64,000 bases of DNA from Prostheceraeus crozeri. Lineage: Eukaryota; Platyhelminthes; Polycladida; Euryleptidae. Position 1 is the stretch's first letter, and each line of letters begins with the position of its first letter. Both the position numbers and the translations under genes were made by a program. Below, in pieces: positions 48,201 to 55,983 of the stretch. The notes beneath the pieces were generated by a model, which saw only the letters and a list, made by a program, of their open reading frames with translations, was not told the DNA's origin and searched no databases. Location: contig CAJQUW010007828.1 in assembly GCA_907163375.1 (NCBI GenBank), forward strand, positions 526,501 to 590,500. The letters run 5' to 3'.

Positions 48201-51200
48201 CCATGTTTTCCAATATTTCCAAATTCATCCAATTTCGTCAAACTTAAGTCACATTGGATTTGGGATAGACTTGATCTGTCACTGAGTGATAGCACAACAA
48301 CACTGCGAAGTCTTACTTGACCCCTGTAATGAGAGATTGGTCCCTTGGATACCCAGTTAGAATACAAGATACAGCAGCTGTGCTGTGATCATGAACTTCG
48401 TGGGTTTGTTGTCTACAATGCAGCTACAGTGAACGGAAAAGCAAATGCTGGGAATTTTCTATAAATCAGAGGAATTTTACACACGCAACGCTTTTGCGAC
48501 GGTAGTGAGACTGCACTTAGGAGCAAGAGAAGATCGCTGACGATGCAACTCTCGAGGGTGTCAACAACAAAAATGTGCGGGGGGGGAATAGAAGTACCGA
48601 AAATTTCAAGCGTTTGTGTCGATCATGTGGGCTAAAACGGTTGTGAGATTTTCATCCGAGCCGATATTCTTCCATTTGTGGCCGTGCCGTTGACCGTGCG
48701 GCCTGGGCTTTATGCATCTCTATCTCACAGCCAGAGTCACTGCGTACATCTGAATTTGTTTGATGAATTATTGGTTCAAGTTCGTCTTGAAGAATGGTTT
48801 TTGTTGATTTCAGAATCGTTGGGTGATTGCTCCTTCCTCAATACCTGCTTTCATTTTCAAACTTGCAAGGTAAGTTCCGACACTTGATGAATGCAACTTC
48901 AACATTATTCTGCTTGCTAACCACTTTGACAGCAGGAAGAACATCACAGTCAGACGAAGCGCCGACTTAGTAACTGTTTCTTTACCTTGGAACAGTGATT
49001 GTAAAATCGGAGTAAATACTTCTATGCAGTGTCTGATATGGCAGCCCGACAGTGTTATGTTCTAATCAATCAAGAATATTGTGCTTATAGCCCAATAATT
49101 TTCATTTAATGCAATATCCACTGTGTTGCTGTTATGGTTATCTATTCAGGTGAATTGACCCTTATGAACTGAGGCAGTTTGCAATTCTACTATTTTAGAC
49201 ATTAGTCAAGCACTTGTGCATTGGTGGTGTCCGTGGCACAGTGGTTGCGTACTTGGACTAGCGATCTCATGGTCCAGAGGTCGAACCCGGAAAGTGTCAT
49301 TGGAAGTCGGCAGGAAGGGCATCCGGACTACAAAGCACCACAACGCTCCAAACAAAGTCTGACTGAAGTCAGCACCGTCCAAGGCCCCAGTAGGGCTAAA
49401 AAGTGACGTAAAATCCGTAAAAAAAAGTCAAGCAGCCACCACTATTGACCATGCGTCAGTGGTCTCCGTGCTTGGTCTAGCGATCTCATGGTCCAGAGGT
49501 CGAACCCCGGGAGTGGTACGGGAAGTCAGCAAGAAGATTATCCAGGCTAAAAGATCACTGCGCTCCAAATATAAGACGATATCAGCACCGTCTAGGCTTT
49601 CAGACGGGGAAGTAGTGACGTTAATCCATCATTTATTATGAACCATATGAAGTTTTATGACGCAGGTCTTCATAGGCTAATGCATTTGTGCACATATAAA
49701 CCCCTGCGTGAAAATGTCCGCTTGCGACCAGTGCATTGTCAAGTTATATTAATGACAATCCGACAGTGCTATGAATGGAATTAATTTAAAGTCTCTCAAC
49801 GTGGCAAACATTGTGAGAATTCAGTCCTTCTTCCATTTCAGTACGTTCACTACGAGATTGATCAAAGTGCGGGATCTCAGAACCTCGGTCAATCATCCGG
49901 ACCTCTGCGCAGTATTCCAGACTCCGGTACGGACGGCCGCACAAGTCTCTATCCTCCTCAATGGGTCCAATGTGACGTTCGCTCTCTGAACATGCGTGTG
50001 CTGGGCAAATTCGCAATCTTGATGGCCGACCCGCCATGGGATATCCACATGGAACTGCCGTATGGAACCATGTCCGATGATGAAATGAGACAATTAGACA
50101 TCCCATGTCTTCAAGACGAAGGATACATGTTCCTGTGGGTCACTGGCCGGTGAGTTGTCAATCATCTGATATCTCTGCAGTGTCTACATCAGTCTTCAAG
50201 TCCGCTAAATCTCCATAGAAATCGCACTAAATTGAAAACTGCATTATTGTCATGATGAAACACTCGAGGGCATAGAAGTGGATAATAGTGCATACTATAT
50301 TTAGTGTAATATATTTAGTATAATAGTGTATACTAATAGAAGCAGATACAGAAATCATGCAGTTACCAGACGTGTAAAGCTTCCTAGATATCTCCTTCTA
50401 GAGCATAGATTATCATTTCTAAGAGGTCTTGTTATTAGAATCGTCATAGATTTCATCTTCACGATATTAACCAATGATATTCAATTCTATCGGACGGTAA
50501 CGCTGATTACAGGCTTTCAATTCATGCCCTCTAAAACTGATAGCTATTCATACATATTGTATTAGTATCGACTTTTAAGAGACATTAATGCGAAATCCTT
50601 TGTAATCCTATTGAATTGACATGGAATTTATGCCTTTACTGTAAATCAATGACGCTGCTATGTATACTTTACACTTGAACGATCTGTCTATACGTCGAAG
50701 ACTAAAAAGTTGAATGACTTTTTATCTTTTGACATTGCCAGAAATATCCTTTCTCAACAGCCGTTCATAGTGTAGTGACATGGTGTAGCGACAGCAGCCC
50801 ATTAGAAAACGCAGTTTTTCTCAAATGAGAACCCACCAATTCCGAGGAGTAGTATTTTGAGGAAGTGAATCCTTGGAGCATTGTCTAATGACAGCCCAGA
50901 TATCGTGGTTTCACTCGAACACCAACTGTCTCTAAATTTCAGACATTGAACCGTAGGAACAGTAGGAACAGAAAACAGTAGCATGTTTTTCGGGTAATAA
51001 TGTGACTCCATAGCATTTGAAGGCGCAGTAAAGTATTACCTGAAAGAAGCCAATGTTGATGATCTCACATCAACAGTGTCATATTCCAGAGCTATGGAGC
51101 TGGGGAGAGAATGCCTGAGACTTTGGGGTTATGAACGAGTGGATGAAATCATCTGGGTGAAGACAAATCAGTTGCAGAGGATCATTCGAACTGGCCGGAC

Positions 51201-51416
51201 GGGTCATTGGATAAACCACGGCAAGGAACATTGCCTCGTGGGAGCTAAAGGTGATCTGAAGAACGTGAACAAGGGTCTGGACTGCGATGTCATTGTCTCT
51301 GAAGTGCGCGCCACCTCTCACAAGCCAGACGAAATCTATGGTATTATTGAACGTCTATCTCCCGGTACGCGGAAACTGGAGTTGTTCGGACGTCCGCATA
51401 ACGTCCAACCCAACTG
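24004..51416 (+). CDS. METTL3: METTL3, N6-adenosine mRNA methyltransferase catalytic subunit (nine exons, last exon missing)
   Basis: METTL3 transfers methyl from S-adenosylmethionine to adenosine in mRNA in the nucleus, working as a dimer with METTL14. Nine exons with matching phases give about 503 codons: 24004-24261, 32091-32251, 37733-37796, 37851-37906, 43923-44043, 44101-44257, 48814-48869, 49842-50149, 51090-51416. Visible parts are the leader helix (starts MTDTWKDIL), the basic NLS KKKRKR, two CCCH fingers (C-x7-C-x9-C-x3-H and C-x5-C-x5-C-x3-H), the MT-A70 domain with DPPW at 50028-50039, and GRPHNVQPNW at the end of exon 9. The start was chosen by homology, since the frame is open upstream to 23884. 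The final exon with the SAM-binding GNQLDG segment was not found before 64000. About half the gene length is minisatellite in introns. I see no stop in any exon. Confidence 0.97.
25088..27808 (+). repeat. 96-bp minisatellite in METTL3 intron 1
   Basis: About 28 copies of a 96-bp unit (TTGTTACAGAGAACAATCAT... to ...AGATTCCAGCC), with a common 94-95-bp variant that loses a few bases near the unit end. Because 96 is a multiple of three, long repetitive frames open on both strands; indel variants break them, so they are not genes. Each unit contains a splice-acceptor-like TTGTTACAG|AG. Confidence 0.97.
27945..28005. repeat. Fragment of a repeat with CCTGGAAAT words
   Basis: The AGGTCCCGGAAAACCTGG and CCTGGAAATCCTGGAAAA phrases resemble the CCTGAAATTTCC words at the ends of the TIR element at 61696-62608. 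Possibly one end of a related DNA transposon. The match is short. Confidence 0.3.
28006..28687 (+). mobile_element. CR1/L2-like LINE fragment (RT C-terminal half)
   Basis: Encodes the end of a non-LTR reverse transcriptase: KYADDIRMYTEIN with the YADD catalytic motif at 28039-28050, then, from 28146 in another frame, CSIVSFGHRNPGSHFKMEGD, VKDLGIQIPKDLKYSRHTIP, LYTCLVRPHLLYAVP and ERVQRGLTRNIHGLERL. After a stop at 28535, GLAEVFKIVNHRTPSNPNTF follows to LYRPR near 28687. At least one frameshift (between 28050 and 28146) and stops show that it is dead and 5'-truncated. Its sequence stops where the 79-bp array begins. A probable continuation of the tail is at 30965-31900, so the array seems to sit inside the LINE. 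Confidence 0.88.
28688..30963 (-). repeat. 79-bp tandem array of tRNA-like (A box/B box) units
   Basis: About 29 copies of a 79-bp unit. On the minus strand each carries TGGCCTAGTGAAG (A-box-like) and GGTTCGATTCC (B box), 44 bases apart as in tRNA genes. The T-arm and acceptor stems pair poorly, so the units look like SINE heads rather than tRNAs. No run of four T occurs in the minus-strand unit, so Pol III, if recruited, would not stop within it. The array is in METTL3 intron 1, antisense to the gene, and is GC-rich against AT-rich surroundings. Confidence 0.9.
30964..31900 (+). mobile_element. Probable LINE 3' tail, split by a hAT insertion
   Basis: Outside the hAT element (31044-31784), joining the flanks once across the target duplication gives a frame reading SVSTAYIWNILPSECTLAPS. 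This fits the W-N-x-L-P tail that follows the LYRPR region in CR1-like LINEs. Together with 28006-28687 it suggests one LINE copy interrupted first or later by the 79-bp array and by hAT. The assignment rests on a short motif. Confidence 0.45.
31044..31784. mobile_element. Non-autonomous hAT element with 8-bp target duplication
   Basis: The ends are inverted, CAGGGATGCGGAGTC on the left and GACTCTGCATCCCTG on the right, with further GACTCCGACTCC words subterminally. The element is flanked by the identical 8-bp repeat GTGAGCAC (31036-31043 and 31785-31792). CAGGG-type ends with an 8-bp duplication are the hallmark of hAT transposons. At 741 bp with no transposase frame it cannot move by itself. 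It interrupts the LINE tail in METTL3 intron 1. Confidence 0.92.
32091..32251 (+). CDS. METTL3: METTL3 coding exon 2
   Basis: The acceptor is CTGCACAG|GTT and the donor is AC|GTGAGT. It encodes VEAELLRILADVG and LLQKFDVQSIV, matching the conserved N-terminal helical region (LLQKFAAQELI in human). Confidence 0.93.
32252..32940. other. METTL3 intron 2, 5' part, no element recognised
   Basis: Ordinary AT-rich intron sequence before the 66-bp array. A 129-codon open frame at 32497-32886 shows no recognisable protein. Confidence 0.4.
32946..37665. repeat. 66-bp minisatellite with higher-order structure, METTL3 intron 2
   Basis: About 71 copies of a 66-bp unit (CTTGTGAGACTGGCCGCCTG...). The array fills most of intron 2 and ends about 70 bp before exon 3. 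It is GC-rich. Since 66 is a multiple of three, minus-strand frames of up to 421 codons open (22-residue Ser/Gly-rich repeat, SSESGGTSPAGGQSHK). Frame changes caused by +1/+2-base unit variants (GGGGAAAGGCACC) argue against a protein. A block of variants at 33361 recurs at 35410, a period of 2049 bp or about 31 units, showing segmental duplication within the array. Confidence 0.97.
37733..37796 (+). CDS. METTL3: METTL3 coding exon 3
   Basis: The 64-base exon starts at CATTTCAG|CTTGG, only about 70 bp after the end of the 66-bp array, and ends AAAG|GTAAGT. It encodes TLEETMKDSGIELLITN and continues to DNAK. Confidence 0.88.
37797..37850 (+). other. METTL3 intron 3, 54 bp and open in frame
   Basis: The intron has GTAAGT at its start and TTCTTCAG at its end. 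Its length is a multiple of three and it contains no stop in the reading frame, so retention would add 18 residues (VSHIEILF..., hydrophobic) and leave the rest of the protein unchanged. Homology to other METTL3 proteins supports removal. Confidence 0.8.
37851..37906 (+). CDS. METTL3: METTL3 coding exon 4
   Basis: A 56-base exon with donor CG|GTGAGT. It encodes LLALQDNDGHNSTKKKRKR, with the basic cluster acting as the probable nuclear localisation signal, at the position of the vertebrate one. Confidence 0.88.
37976..38133 (-). repeat. SINE family A, diverged copy
   Basis: On the minus strand the sequence reads GGTCTCCATAGCGCAGTGGG, GAGGAACATCCGCATT, CACAACGCTC and GTCCAAGGTAGTGACGTTAC. This follows the order of family A (A box, GGGCATCCGG, CACAACGCTCC, CCGTCCAAG, AGTGACG). 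More diverged than the other copies. Confidence 0.6.
38524..38652. repeat. Short foldback element (129 bp)
   Basis: The ends are inverted copies (TGACTGTTCCAGGACACA on the left; TGTGTCCTGGAACGGTCA on the right). An inner AAAAGTAGCGATTTT/ATCGCTACTTTT hairpin overlaps the left end. A MITE-sized element in METTL3 intron 4. Confidence 0.85.
38714..38939. repeat. Near-perfect palindrome (226 bp)
   Basis: Arms beginning CATATTTTGTTGATAGGGAA and ending with its inverse pair for about 95 bases with few mismatches, around an ATGAT-rich centre (AAGATGATTATAAGATGAT). Lies 60 bp from the foldback at 38524-38652. Confidence 0.9.
39259..42233. mobile_element. 3-kb unit bounded by 102-bp inverted repeats, enclosing a minisatellite
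   Basis: Segments 39259-39360 and 42132-42233 are inverted copies of equal length (102 bp), about 93% alike, with words such as TTCAACACGCCGAAAAC and GAAATAGC-type phrases in mirror order. Between them lie about 190 bp of unique DNA, the 67-bp array and about 500 bp of unique DNA. It may be a foldback-type transposon with an internal tandem array or two inverted repeat copies that happen to flank the array. No transposase is seen. Confidence 0.65.
39549..41630 (+). repeat. 67-bp minisatellite in METTL3 intron 4
   Basis: About 31 copies of a 67-bp unit (CTTTGCACTGAATACGATCA...). Variants CAAGTATATCTACGG, GAAGTATATCCAAGG and others are mixed along the array. Each unit carries a strong 5'-splice-site-like TTG|GTAAGAA on the sense strand. 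Long minus-strand frames are by-products of the repeat. Confidence 0.97.
42345..42745 (-). mobile_element. RTE-like LINE 3' tail
   Basis: The minus strand encodes RSEELRQEMGLENILDSIRR, RLRWF and, in another frame, EVSGKRAVGRQRKTWRDVI and ending GPQGRKKG. This is the well-known C-terminal tail of non-LTR retrotransposon proteins (SEELRERLGIENI...RLRWFGHV...GKRxxGRQRKTWRD). The first part and the second part are in different frames, and the rest of the element is missing, so it is a dead 5'-truncated copy. Confidence 0.85.
42746..43600. other. METTL3 intron 4, 3' part, no element recognised
   Basis: AT-rich intron sequence. No repeat or coding-like segment is seen. Confidence 0.4.
43604..43847 (+). 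other. Possible extra exon or coding relic in METTL3 intron 4
   Basis: After an acceptor-like TTCTCTCTCAG (ends about 43610) a frame runs to 43847 and reads LKIHSNFDIVDQSTGDQFII, KSKLESVASFLKIESEKSDG and PSVSSAFKRSM. The composition looks protein-like, but it does not match METTL3, and its splice phase (needs one base from the upstream exon) does not fit exon 4, which ends in phase 2. It may be an alternative exon, a relic of a mobile element, or chance. Confidence 0.25.
43923..44043 (+). CDS. METTL3: METTL3 coding exon 5
   Basis: The acceptor is TTCTACAG|AGATGG and the donor is AAA|GTAAGT. It encodes DDLENLLLAQTAKERETQ and EEIMELLNKPTAK, matching the conserved segment before the zinc fingers (EIESLLNQQSTKEQ and EILELLNTTTAK in human). 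Confidence 0.95.
44044..44100 (+). other. METTL3 intron 5, 57 bp
   Basis: A minimal intron with GTAAGT and a CTGACAG acceptor. An in-frame TGA means retention would truncate the protein, unlike intron 3. Confidence 0.85.
44101..44257 (+). CDS. METTL3: METTL3 coding exon 6
   Basis: Encodes EKSLLEKFRSQGGSQVQEF followed by the first CCCH finger (C-x7-C-x9-C-x3-H, ending CRKLHF) and the conserved RKIIQPHTD linker. Donor G|GTAAGA. Confidence 0.96.
44437..44639 (+). repeat. SINE family A, full-looking copy
   Basis: A tRNA-like head (GTGGCACAGTGGTTGCG as A box, GAGGTCGAACCC as B box, 45 bases apart) is followed by the family body with CGGCAGGAAGGGCATCCGG, CACAACGCTCC, GTCAGCACCGTCCAAG and CAGTAGGG, ending in AAAATCCGTAAAAAAA. 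In METTL3 intron 6. Confidence 0.9.
44740..45530 (-). pseudogene. Tyrosine-recombinase (CryptonA-type) transposon remnant
   Basis: Two adjacent minus-strand frames appear to be one decayed gene. The upstream part (45170-45530) reads FPDGCITG, EEIDDYLSKIENE and TKFYVRKFKEFLRKEGLNAD then KTLLKYLQYWLLNSKRKDG. This is like the N-terminal core-binding region of CryptonA and domesticated ZMYM/QRICH1-type proteins. The downstream part (44752-45165) has LQREVISIYVTGHEKSETID followed by HYTKKI, the H...Y end of a tyrosine recombinase, and a charged coiled-coil-like tail. The central region with the first catalytic Arg is not recognisable, so much of the middle is lost. The relation to CryptonA is inferred from motifs only. 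Confidence 0.6.
45591..45785. repeat. Foldback element (195 bp)
   Basis: Arms of about 60 bp (ATACTCGAAAATATATTGAG on the left, CTCAATGTATTTTCGAGTAT on the right) with the inner ATTAACACAGAGAT/ATCTCTGTGTTAAT pairing. MITE-like, in METTL3 intron 6, just beside the recombinase remnant. Confidence 0.88.
46225..47278 (+). repeat. 35-bp minisatellite in METTL3 intron 6
   Basis: About 30 copies of a 35-bp unit (ATAGACATGTCAATCACAAT...). Nearly every copy is identical apart from a C/G switch in CTTCATC/CTTGATC. Much more uniform than the other arrays here, suggesting recent expansion. There are no unique spacers, so it is not a CRISPR array. Confidence 0.97.
47303..47440. repeat. Foldback hairpin (138 bp)
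   Basis: Arms 47303-47340 and 47405-47440 pair (GCTTCATCATAGCATTC and GAATGCTATGATGAAGC) around a 64-base loop. It starts 25 bp after the 35-bp array. Confidence 0.85.
47453..47872. repeat. SINE family B, head-to-head pair
   Basis: Two copies of a second tRNA-like repeat in opposite orientations (47453-47645 minus, 47700-47872 plus). Each has CTTGTGGTTAGAGGGTGTGC or CCTGTGGTTAGAGGGTGTGC as A-box region, (C/G)TGGTTCGAACCTAC as B box, and CATCTGTTG near the end. The pair forms an inverted repeat with arms of about 170 bp. Not related in sequence to family A. Confidence 0.8.
47873..48800. other. METTL3 intron 6, 3' part, no element recognised
   Basis: Ordinary intron sequence with a G run near 48577-48586. 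No repeat or coding content is recognised. Confidence 0.4.
48814..48869 (+). CDS. METTL3: METTL3 coding exon 7
   Basis: A 56-base exon encoding ESLGDCSFLNTCFHFQTCK, the first three ligands of the second CCCH finger. The histidine is supplied by exon 8. Acceptor GATTTCAG, donor AAG|GTAAGT. Confidence 0.96.
49223..49427 (+). repeat. SINE family A, full-looking copy
   Basis: Very close to the copy at 44437-44639 over its whole length, with the same head, CGGCAGGAAGGGCATCCGG, and a short A-rich end (CCGTAAAAAAAG). In METTL3 intron 7. Confidence 0.92.
49456..49640 (+). repeat. SINE family A, diverged copy with shortened head
   Basis: Lies 28 bp after the previous copy in the same orientation. 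It shares CTAGCGATCTCATGGTCCAG, GGTCGAACCC and AGCACCGTCTAG words, but the A-box part is shortened and the body has diverged. Confidence 0.8.
49842..50149 (+). CDS. METTL3: METTL3 coding exon 8 (DPPW)
   Basis: Starts YVHYEID, completing the second zinc finger. After a short variable linker it enters the MT-A70 catalytic domain: PPQWVQCDVR, then LGKFAILMADPPWDIHMELP, then LQDEGYMFLWVTGR. The DPPW catalytic and SAM-binding motif is intact. Donor CG|GTGAGT. Confidence 0.98.
51090..51416 (+). CDS. METTL3: METTL3 coding exon 9
   Basis: Encodes AMELGRECLRLWGYERVDEI, the interface and RNA loop segment (QRIIRTGRTGHWINHGKEHC) and GRPHNVQPNW. It ends TG|GTAAGT, so the next exon must start with G to complete Trp. 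Nearly identical to vertebrate METTL3 over its length. Confidence 0.98.
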
Positions 51417-52560
51417 GTAAGTGGCATTCGTTTCATCAAGTCTTTTCATGTGTGCAGATTTACGTGCTAAGTGCTTTCTGTCATCATCGCACTCAACAAG
51501 CGTGACTCCAAGAAGTTACAGACTGTCAGAAAACGGTGTGACTGGATAATTTGCGGTCGAAATGGATCGTGTGGAAGTTTCACACCTTCATTTCGTTATC
51601 TCCGACTTTCCTCTCAAGTAGAATAATCCTCAATCGTCAGATCGTGCTATCGCTAAGGCATTCACGAATATGTAGACCTGCATCCATTGGTCTTCATATG
51701 ATGAATGACGCGGCGCGCTTGTCCATCACGTTGTTGAGGGTGCTCGAGCAGTTATCAAAGAAATCTTCACGTGGTGAATAATCAGTAATTTTTGTTCTTG
51801 CTTGGCAACATTGGCACAGTCCCCTATCCAAGTTATCAGCCTGCGCGGAGCAAATTTGAGATACGCAGTGAAATTTGATTGTAATTCTCAAATTTACCCG
51901 TGCATGGCTGCAACTTTAAATAGGAAGTTGTGTCGATGTTGAGAGACATGAACTAGGCCTGCTGAAATCCAAGTTTTTAAGATATTTATCTTTATTTCTA
52001 TCGCTATAGGTATTCCTACCCCTGTTGTGGTGACAAGCTGTTTTATTCATGATTTAGTTTTAGGGAACAGCAGGATTTATCGGTGACAAGAAATTAGTGT
52101 ACTTTTTAAAAATCGCGGTATGACAACAAATGACCAGTCAACGGCTTCCCATTGGTCAACAATCAAAATCGTCTTCAGCTGATACCAATAAATGCAGAGT
52201 GATGGCATACGTGGTGTGATCCAAAATGTCTCGGACTAGCCCAGTTGCAGCTATTCCTTGATAACGAATACTGTTCCAGCTGTTTATTTAGGTCTCTAAG
52301 GCACAAGAGATGTGGTTGTAGAACCATGTTTAGTTCATTTTGTATATTTAATGATTTATTAAACTTATTACTCGAATTTCAGTATTTTTCTAAGTTTATC
52401 CAACTTTCTAAGTTAAATTGATTTCGCCTACAAATTGGAAGGGCATTTGTTTATGACGTTCTGCATTCTTCATCTGTCACGTGATTAAACGATGATTGGT
52501 GTCATGTGATTCACATTCAGCAAGAACTCAATCGCTTGTTCATTGATTGTGCAGTCATCA
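51417..52560. other. Downstream of METTL3 exon 9, no element recognised
   Basis: Begins with the exon 9 donor GTAAGT, so it is intron 9 of METTL3 at least at its start. I find no candidate for the terminal METTL3 exon here. Confidence 0.5.
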
Positions 52561-52562
52561 CG

Positions 52563-53490
52563 ATGAATGTTTCAACCCTTTCTGCTATCGAATACCGAAG
52601 TGCAGTATGATTTCTCATGATCCGCGAATTCACTAGTAGTGACATTTTGAATGAATTGAACTTCGCTTATGGTAGTCATGCACCATCACGAACAACGGTG
52701 TACTTTTGCATCAGGGAAATCAAAAGAGGGAGACAGTCTGTAGAGCAGGATTACTCAAGTACTGGCAGGCCACAAGAGATACCGGATGATAAAATTAAGG
52801 AATGTGATGAATCGATATTAACGCGCAGGAGAATAACCGAACGTGAATTATCAAAGCAGTAACGGATTAGTTATTGCTCTTGTTATGGCATGGTTAAAGA
52901 TCTTGGGTATCGAAAATTGTCCTCCCGTTTTGTGCCGAAGTTTCTCTCACCCGAAGTGAAGGAAAACAGAGTTCAAGCGGCACAGTTGAATTTGGATCTG
53001 TACGAAAGTTACGGGGGACAGTTCTTGTACAATATTCCAACAGAAGATGAAACTCCTTATCTTCGTATCTACCATACAGTAAACGAGAATCTGCAGAGTG
53101 GCGGAAACCGGGCGAGTCCGTACCATTGTAGATGCAATCTGGAACGTCGCATTGTCGATCATTGATGCTGACCGTGCTTAGGAATGCCTCAGGGATTCAA
53201 CTAGTTGACTTTGCTGACAGAACTATTCGAATGGACTGTGAGTACTGCTCGCACCTCTTGTCTGATGTCAGGAAGAAGATTAGAAAACCACGAAACATTC
53301 CTTTATTTCTGCTACACGACATGATCCAATACACACCAGTCAGGAAGCGACCATTGCAATAACAAAGAACGGATTCCATCGTTTAGACCATCATCCTTGC
53401 TGACCTGACATCCCCCAAGTGATTTCTATCTCTTCAGATTCCTTATAAAACACTTGCAAAAACACTTCATTGACACATCAAATGAATTAA
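52563..53490 (+). pseudogene. Mariner-family transposase pseudogene
   Basis: The conceptual reading starts MNVSTLSAIEYRSAV and continues in broken frames with ILNELNFAYGSHAPSRTTVY, GRPQEIPDDKI, RKLSSRFVPKFLSPEVKENR, a GDET-like EDET at about 53044 (first catalytic Asp), LLHDMIQYTP in place of HDNAPxH (second Asp), and a DLTSPK-like relic of SPDLAPSD. The order and spacing fit a mariner transposase of about 340 residues. Stops at 52608 and 52861 and several frameshifts show it is dead. The terminal inverted repeats were not identified. It lies in or beyond METTL3 intron 9. Confidence 0.85.
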
Positions 53491-53501
53491 AGACTTAGTC
53501 T

Positions 53502-53731
53502 CTGACAGTCTCGTGTCTAGCGCGTCACTGCACTTTTCCAGGATGTCTAAGTCATAGTCATCAATAGATATCAAGCCATGCTGCGAATGTTCACCTACAG
53601 CACTAGACCCGAGAAGCAGGACAGGTCTAGTGCTGTAGGTGAACATTCGCAGCATGGCCTGATATCTATTGATGACTATGACTTAGACATCCTGGAAAAG
53701 TGCAGTGACGCGCTAGACACGAGACTGTCAG
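53502..53731. repeat. Near-perfect palindrome with coding-like arms
   Basis: Arms 53502-53609 and 53624-53731 (108 bp each) match with about one difference around a 14-base spacer. Each arm, read outward, is open and encodes SSAVGEHSQHGLISIDDYDL followed by DILEKCSDALDTRLSE, which looks like real protein sequence (acidic, helical). The same peptide is therefore encoded on both strands. It begins right at the end of the mariner relic. Confidence 0.9.
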
Positions 53732-54043
53732 AAGCGAGACACATAAAGATGATTTGTCCCTCACTGAATCGCAAGCATGAACTGACCGTATTTTAAATCC
53801 AACTCACCATCACCTATTTTAAGACGAGTTTGACTGTCAGTTTGTCCTCTTCACGATCGTCCCTAGACAAAGCGAGAATTCGCGAAACGCGTCGGGACCC
53901 TGTAAATTTTCTTTTACATATAATTACAATTATTACGCCGAAAAGCAAGGAGACTTTTTCATCATCAGCCTTCTGGTCTGATCAACAGAATGAACAATCG
54001 CCAACTCCTGTTAACGGCTATCCTCTACATCGACTCTAAGGTT

Positions 54044-54247
54044 AATTTTTTTACTGATTTTACGTCACTTTTTAGCCCTACTGGGGCCTTGGACGGTGCT
54101 GACTGAAGTCAGACTTTGTTTGGAGCGTTGTGGTGCTTTGTAGTCCGGATGCCCTTCCTGCCGACTTCAAGTGACAGTTTCCGGGTTCGACCTCTGGACC
54201 ATGAGATCACTAGTCCAAGTACGCAACCACTGTGCCACGGACACCAC
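54044..54247 (-). repeat. SINE family A, full-looking copy
   Basis: The reverse complement closely matches the copies at 44437 and 49223 over about 200 bp, including CGGCAGGAAGGGCATCCGG and the A-rich 3' end. Confidence 0.92.
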
Positions 54248-55980
54248 ACACAGATATTTACATGAAATAGACTAAACACAGATACCTGAAGGACATCAAC
54301 TCAAATAATACAATATTTACATTATTGAATGTATGTGATACAAAATCACCACACTGTTAATAGCAAGCGAAGAGCAGGACATGCATGGCATCATGTCATG
54401 TACAATTGACATCACATTTTTCTTATCATTGAGATCATATCCATTATATCAGAGGTCTTGCAGGATTTACCTTCGTATGGCTTTTATCATCAATGAGAGA
54501 TGAGTAATTCAAACGCAATGCTTCAATCTTGTTTCATTCTTTGTCGATTTGATGATCTGTTTACTTTGCATGGTTTTATCTGCGGATTTTAGCTGGATCA
54601 AACTTGTAAGGACAGAAGCGATAAAACTGTCTGTGAACTGTATGATTTACCCACAGAATTAGACAGGTCGTCTCTTCTTCTGTTTGACTAGAAGGGAAGC
54701 ATTGGAACATGTAACGTAAATGAAATGGCACAATCTGCTGACATGATACCATAGCAATCGAACAATGAGCAGCCAGTTCAACATTAAACACGCCAAATTG
54801 TTCAAAGTTCCAGTGACTGTTATCAACCGGATCACACAGCAAAGAGACACAGACGATGTCAAGTTCTACAGGGAAGTTTGTGAACGTTTTTTCATGCGCC
54901 TGCTAACTTTTTTAAAAATGATCGGAGGGCCTAACATTATCGAGAAAACTTTTGCACTATGATCTGAATTCTTCGAATCTGAAGGAATCGTGGCGATCGG
55001 AGCATTTTAAAGGAATTCAGAGCAATCCGCAAGCGACGCACGACTATTTTTCCTATCTCTGCGAGGTATCAAAAATTTCTTTTTGCCCACTTATTAAGTT
55101 GCTGCATGTGCCATCTGTTTGAATCAGTTTGCACTTCTAGCAAAGTGACACGATTAAAGAATCTAATTCTGTGGATTTACCAGATCAATTTCATTCATGT
55201 TTCTCAACAAGACCGCTGTTCTCTGAAATGACTTAATGCCTCGATTTCAAGTCGTACATGTGACAGTGTACCTATAGGGAAGTCCTAAAGACAAACCCTG
55301 CCCTATTCATGCACGATTTCCACAACATCAATATATTTCATCAATTTTGCCGAATTTTCATATATTTACTGGGAGTGGGTGATGACGACTTATTTAAAGC
55401 TGATGTCTAATGTTAGCTTGTTCATTTATCTTTAATGTATCTATCCAAAACTGTTTTTATTTCCAGTCCTCAATAAATTAGCCGATAAGCAAGTTTTTCT
55501 TTACAGTTTACACTCAATATTTCTCTTAATTAACTTCATTTTATCACTAGTTTGCTTTTATCTTATTGACAACTTTTAATAATCGCCATCAAGGCTAAAT
55601 GAGAATATTAAGTATCTGATTTCCGCACTATCACAGTGTATTGAAAGTGAAAATGAAAGCTTTCTTTAAGATTTATCAGAGAAACAAAATATTTTCAAAA
55701 CGTGGCAAAATCTTCGAAAATACACTTTTCAAAACAGTTGATAGATATAACATTCCAGTGGATTAAATCCATCGACTTTTGAGGAATATCGTAGATTGGA
55801 AGTAGCTAAAAATGCGACACGGTCAATTGTCGACCTCTGTCTATGGTGACGTACAATAATCGCATCTAATCGCAATTACGTAATATCATTTAGAAGTTTT
55901 GTTGACGCTACGAATTCAAAAATATTATTTTTGTTTTCTTCAAATGGCTGATCGTATAGTCGACTCTTGATATATGCGAC
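54248..55980. other. No gene recognised
   Basis: AT-rich DNA. Open frames on the two strands at 54576-54962 overlap each other and show no motif I recognise (the minus one reads LCDPVDNSHWNFEQFGVFNV). Confidence 0.4.
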
Positions 55981-55983
55981 ACC

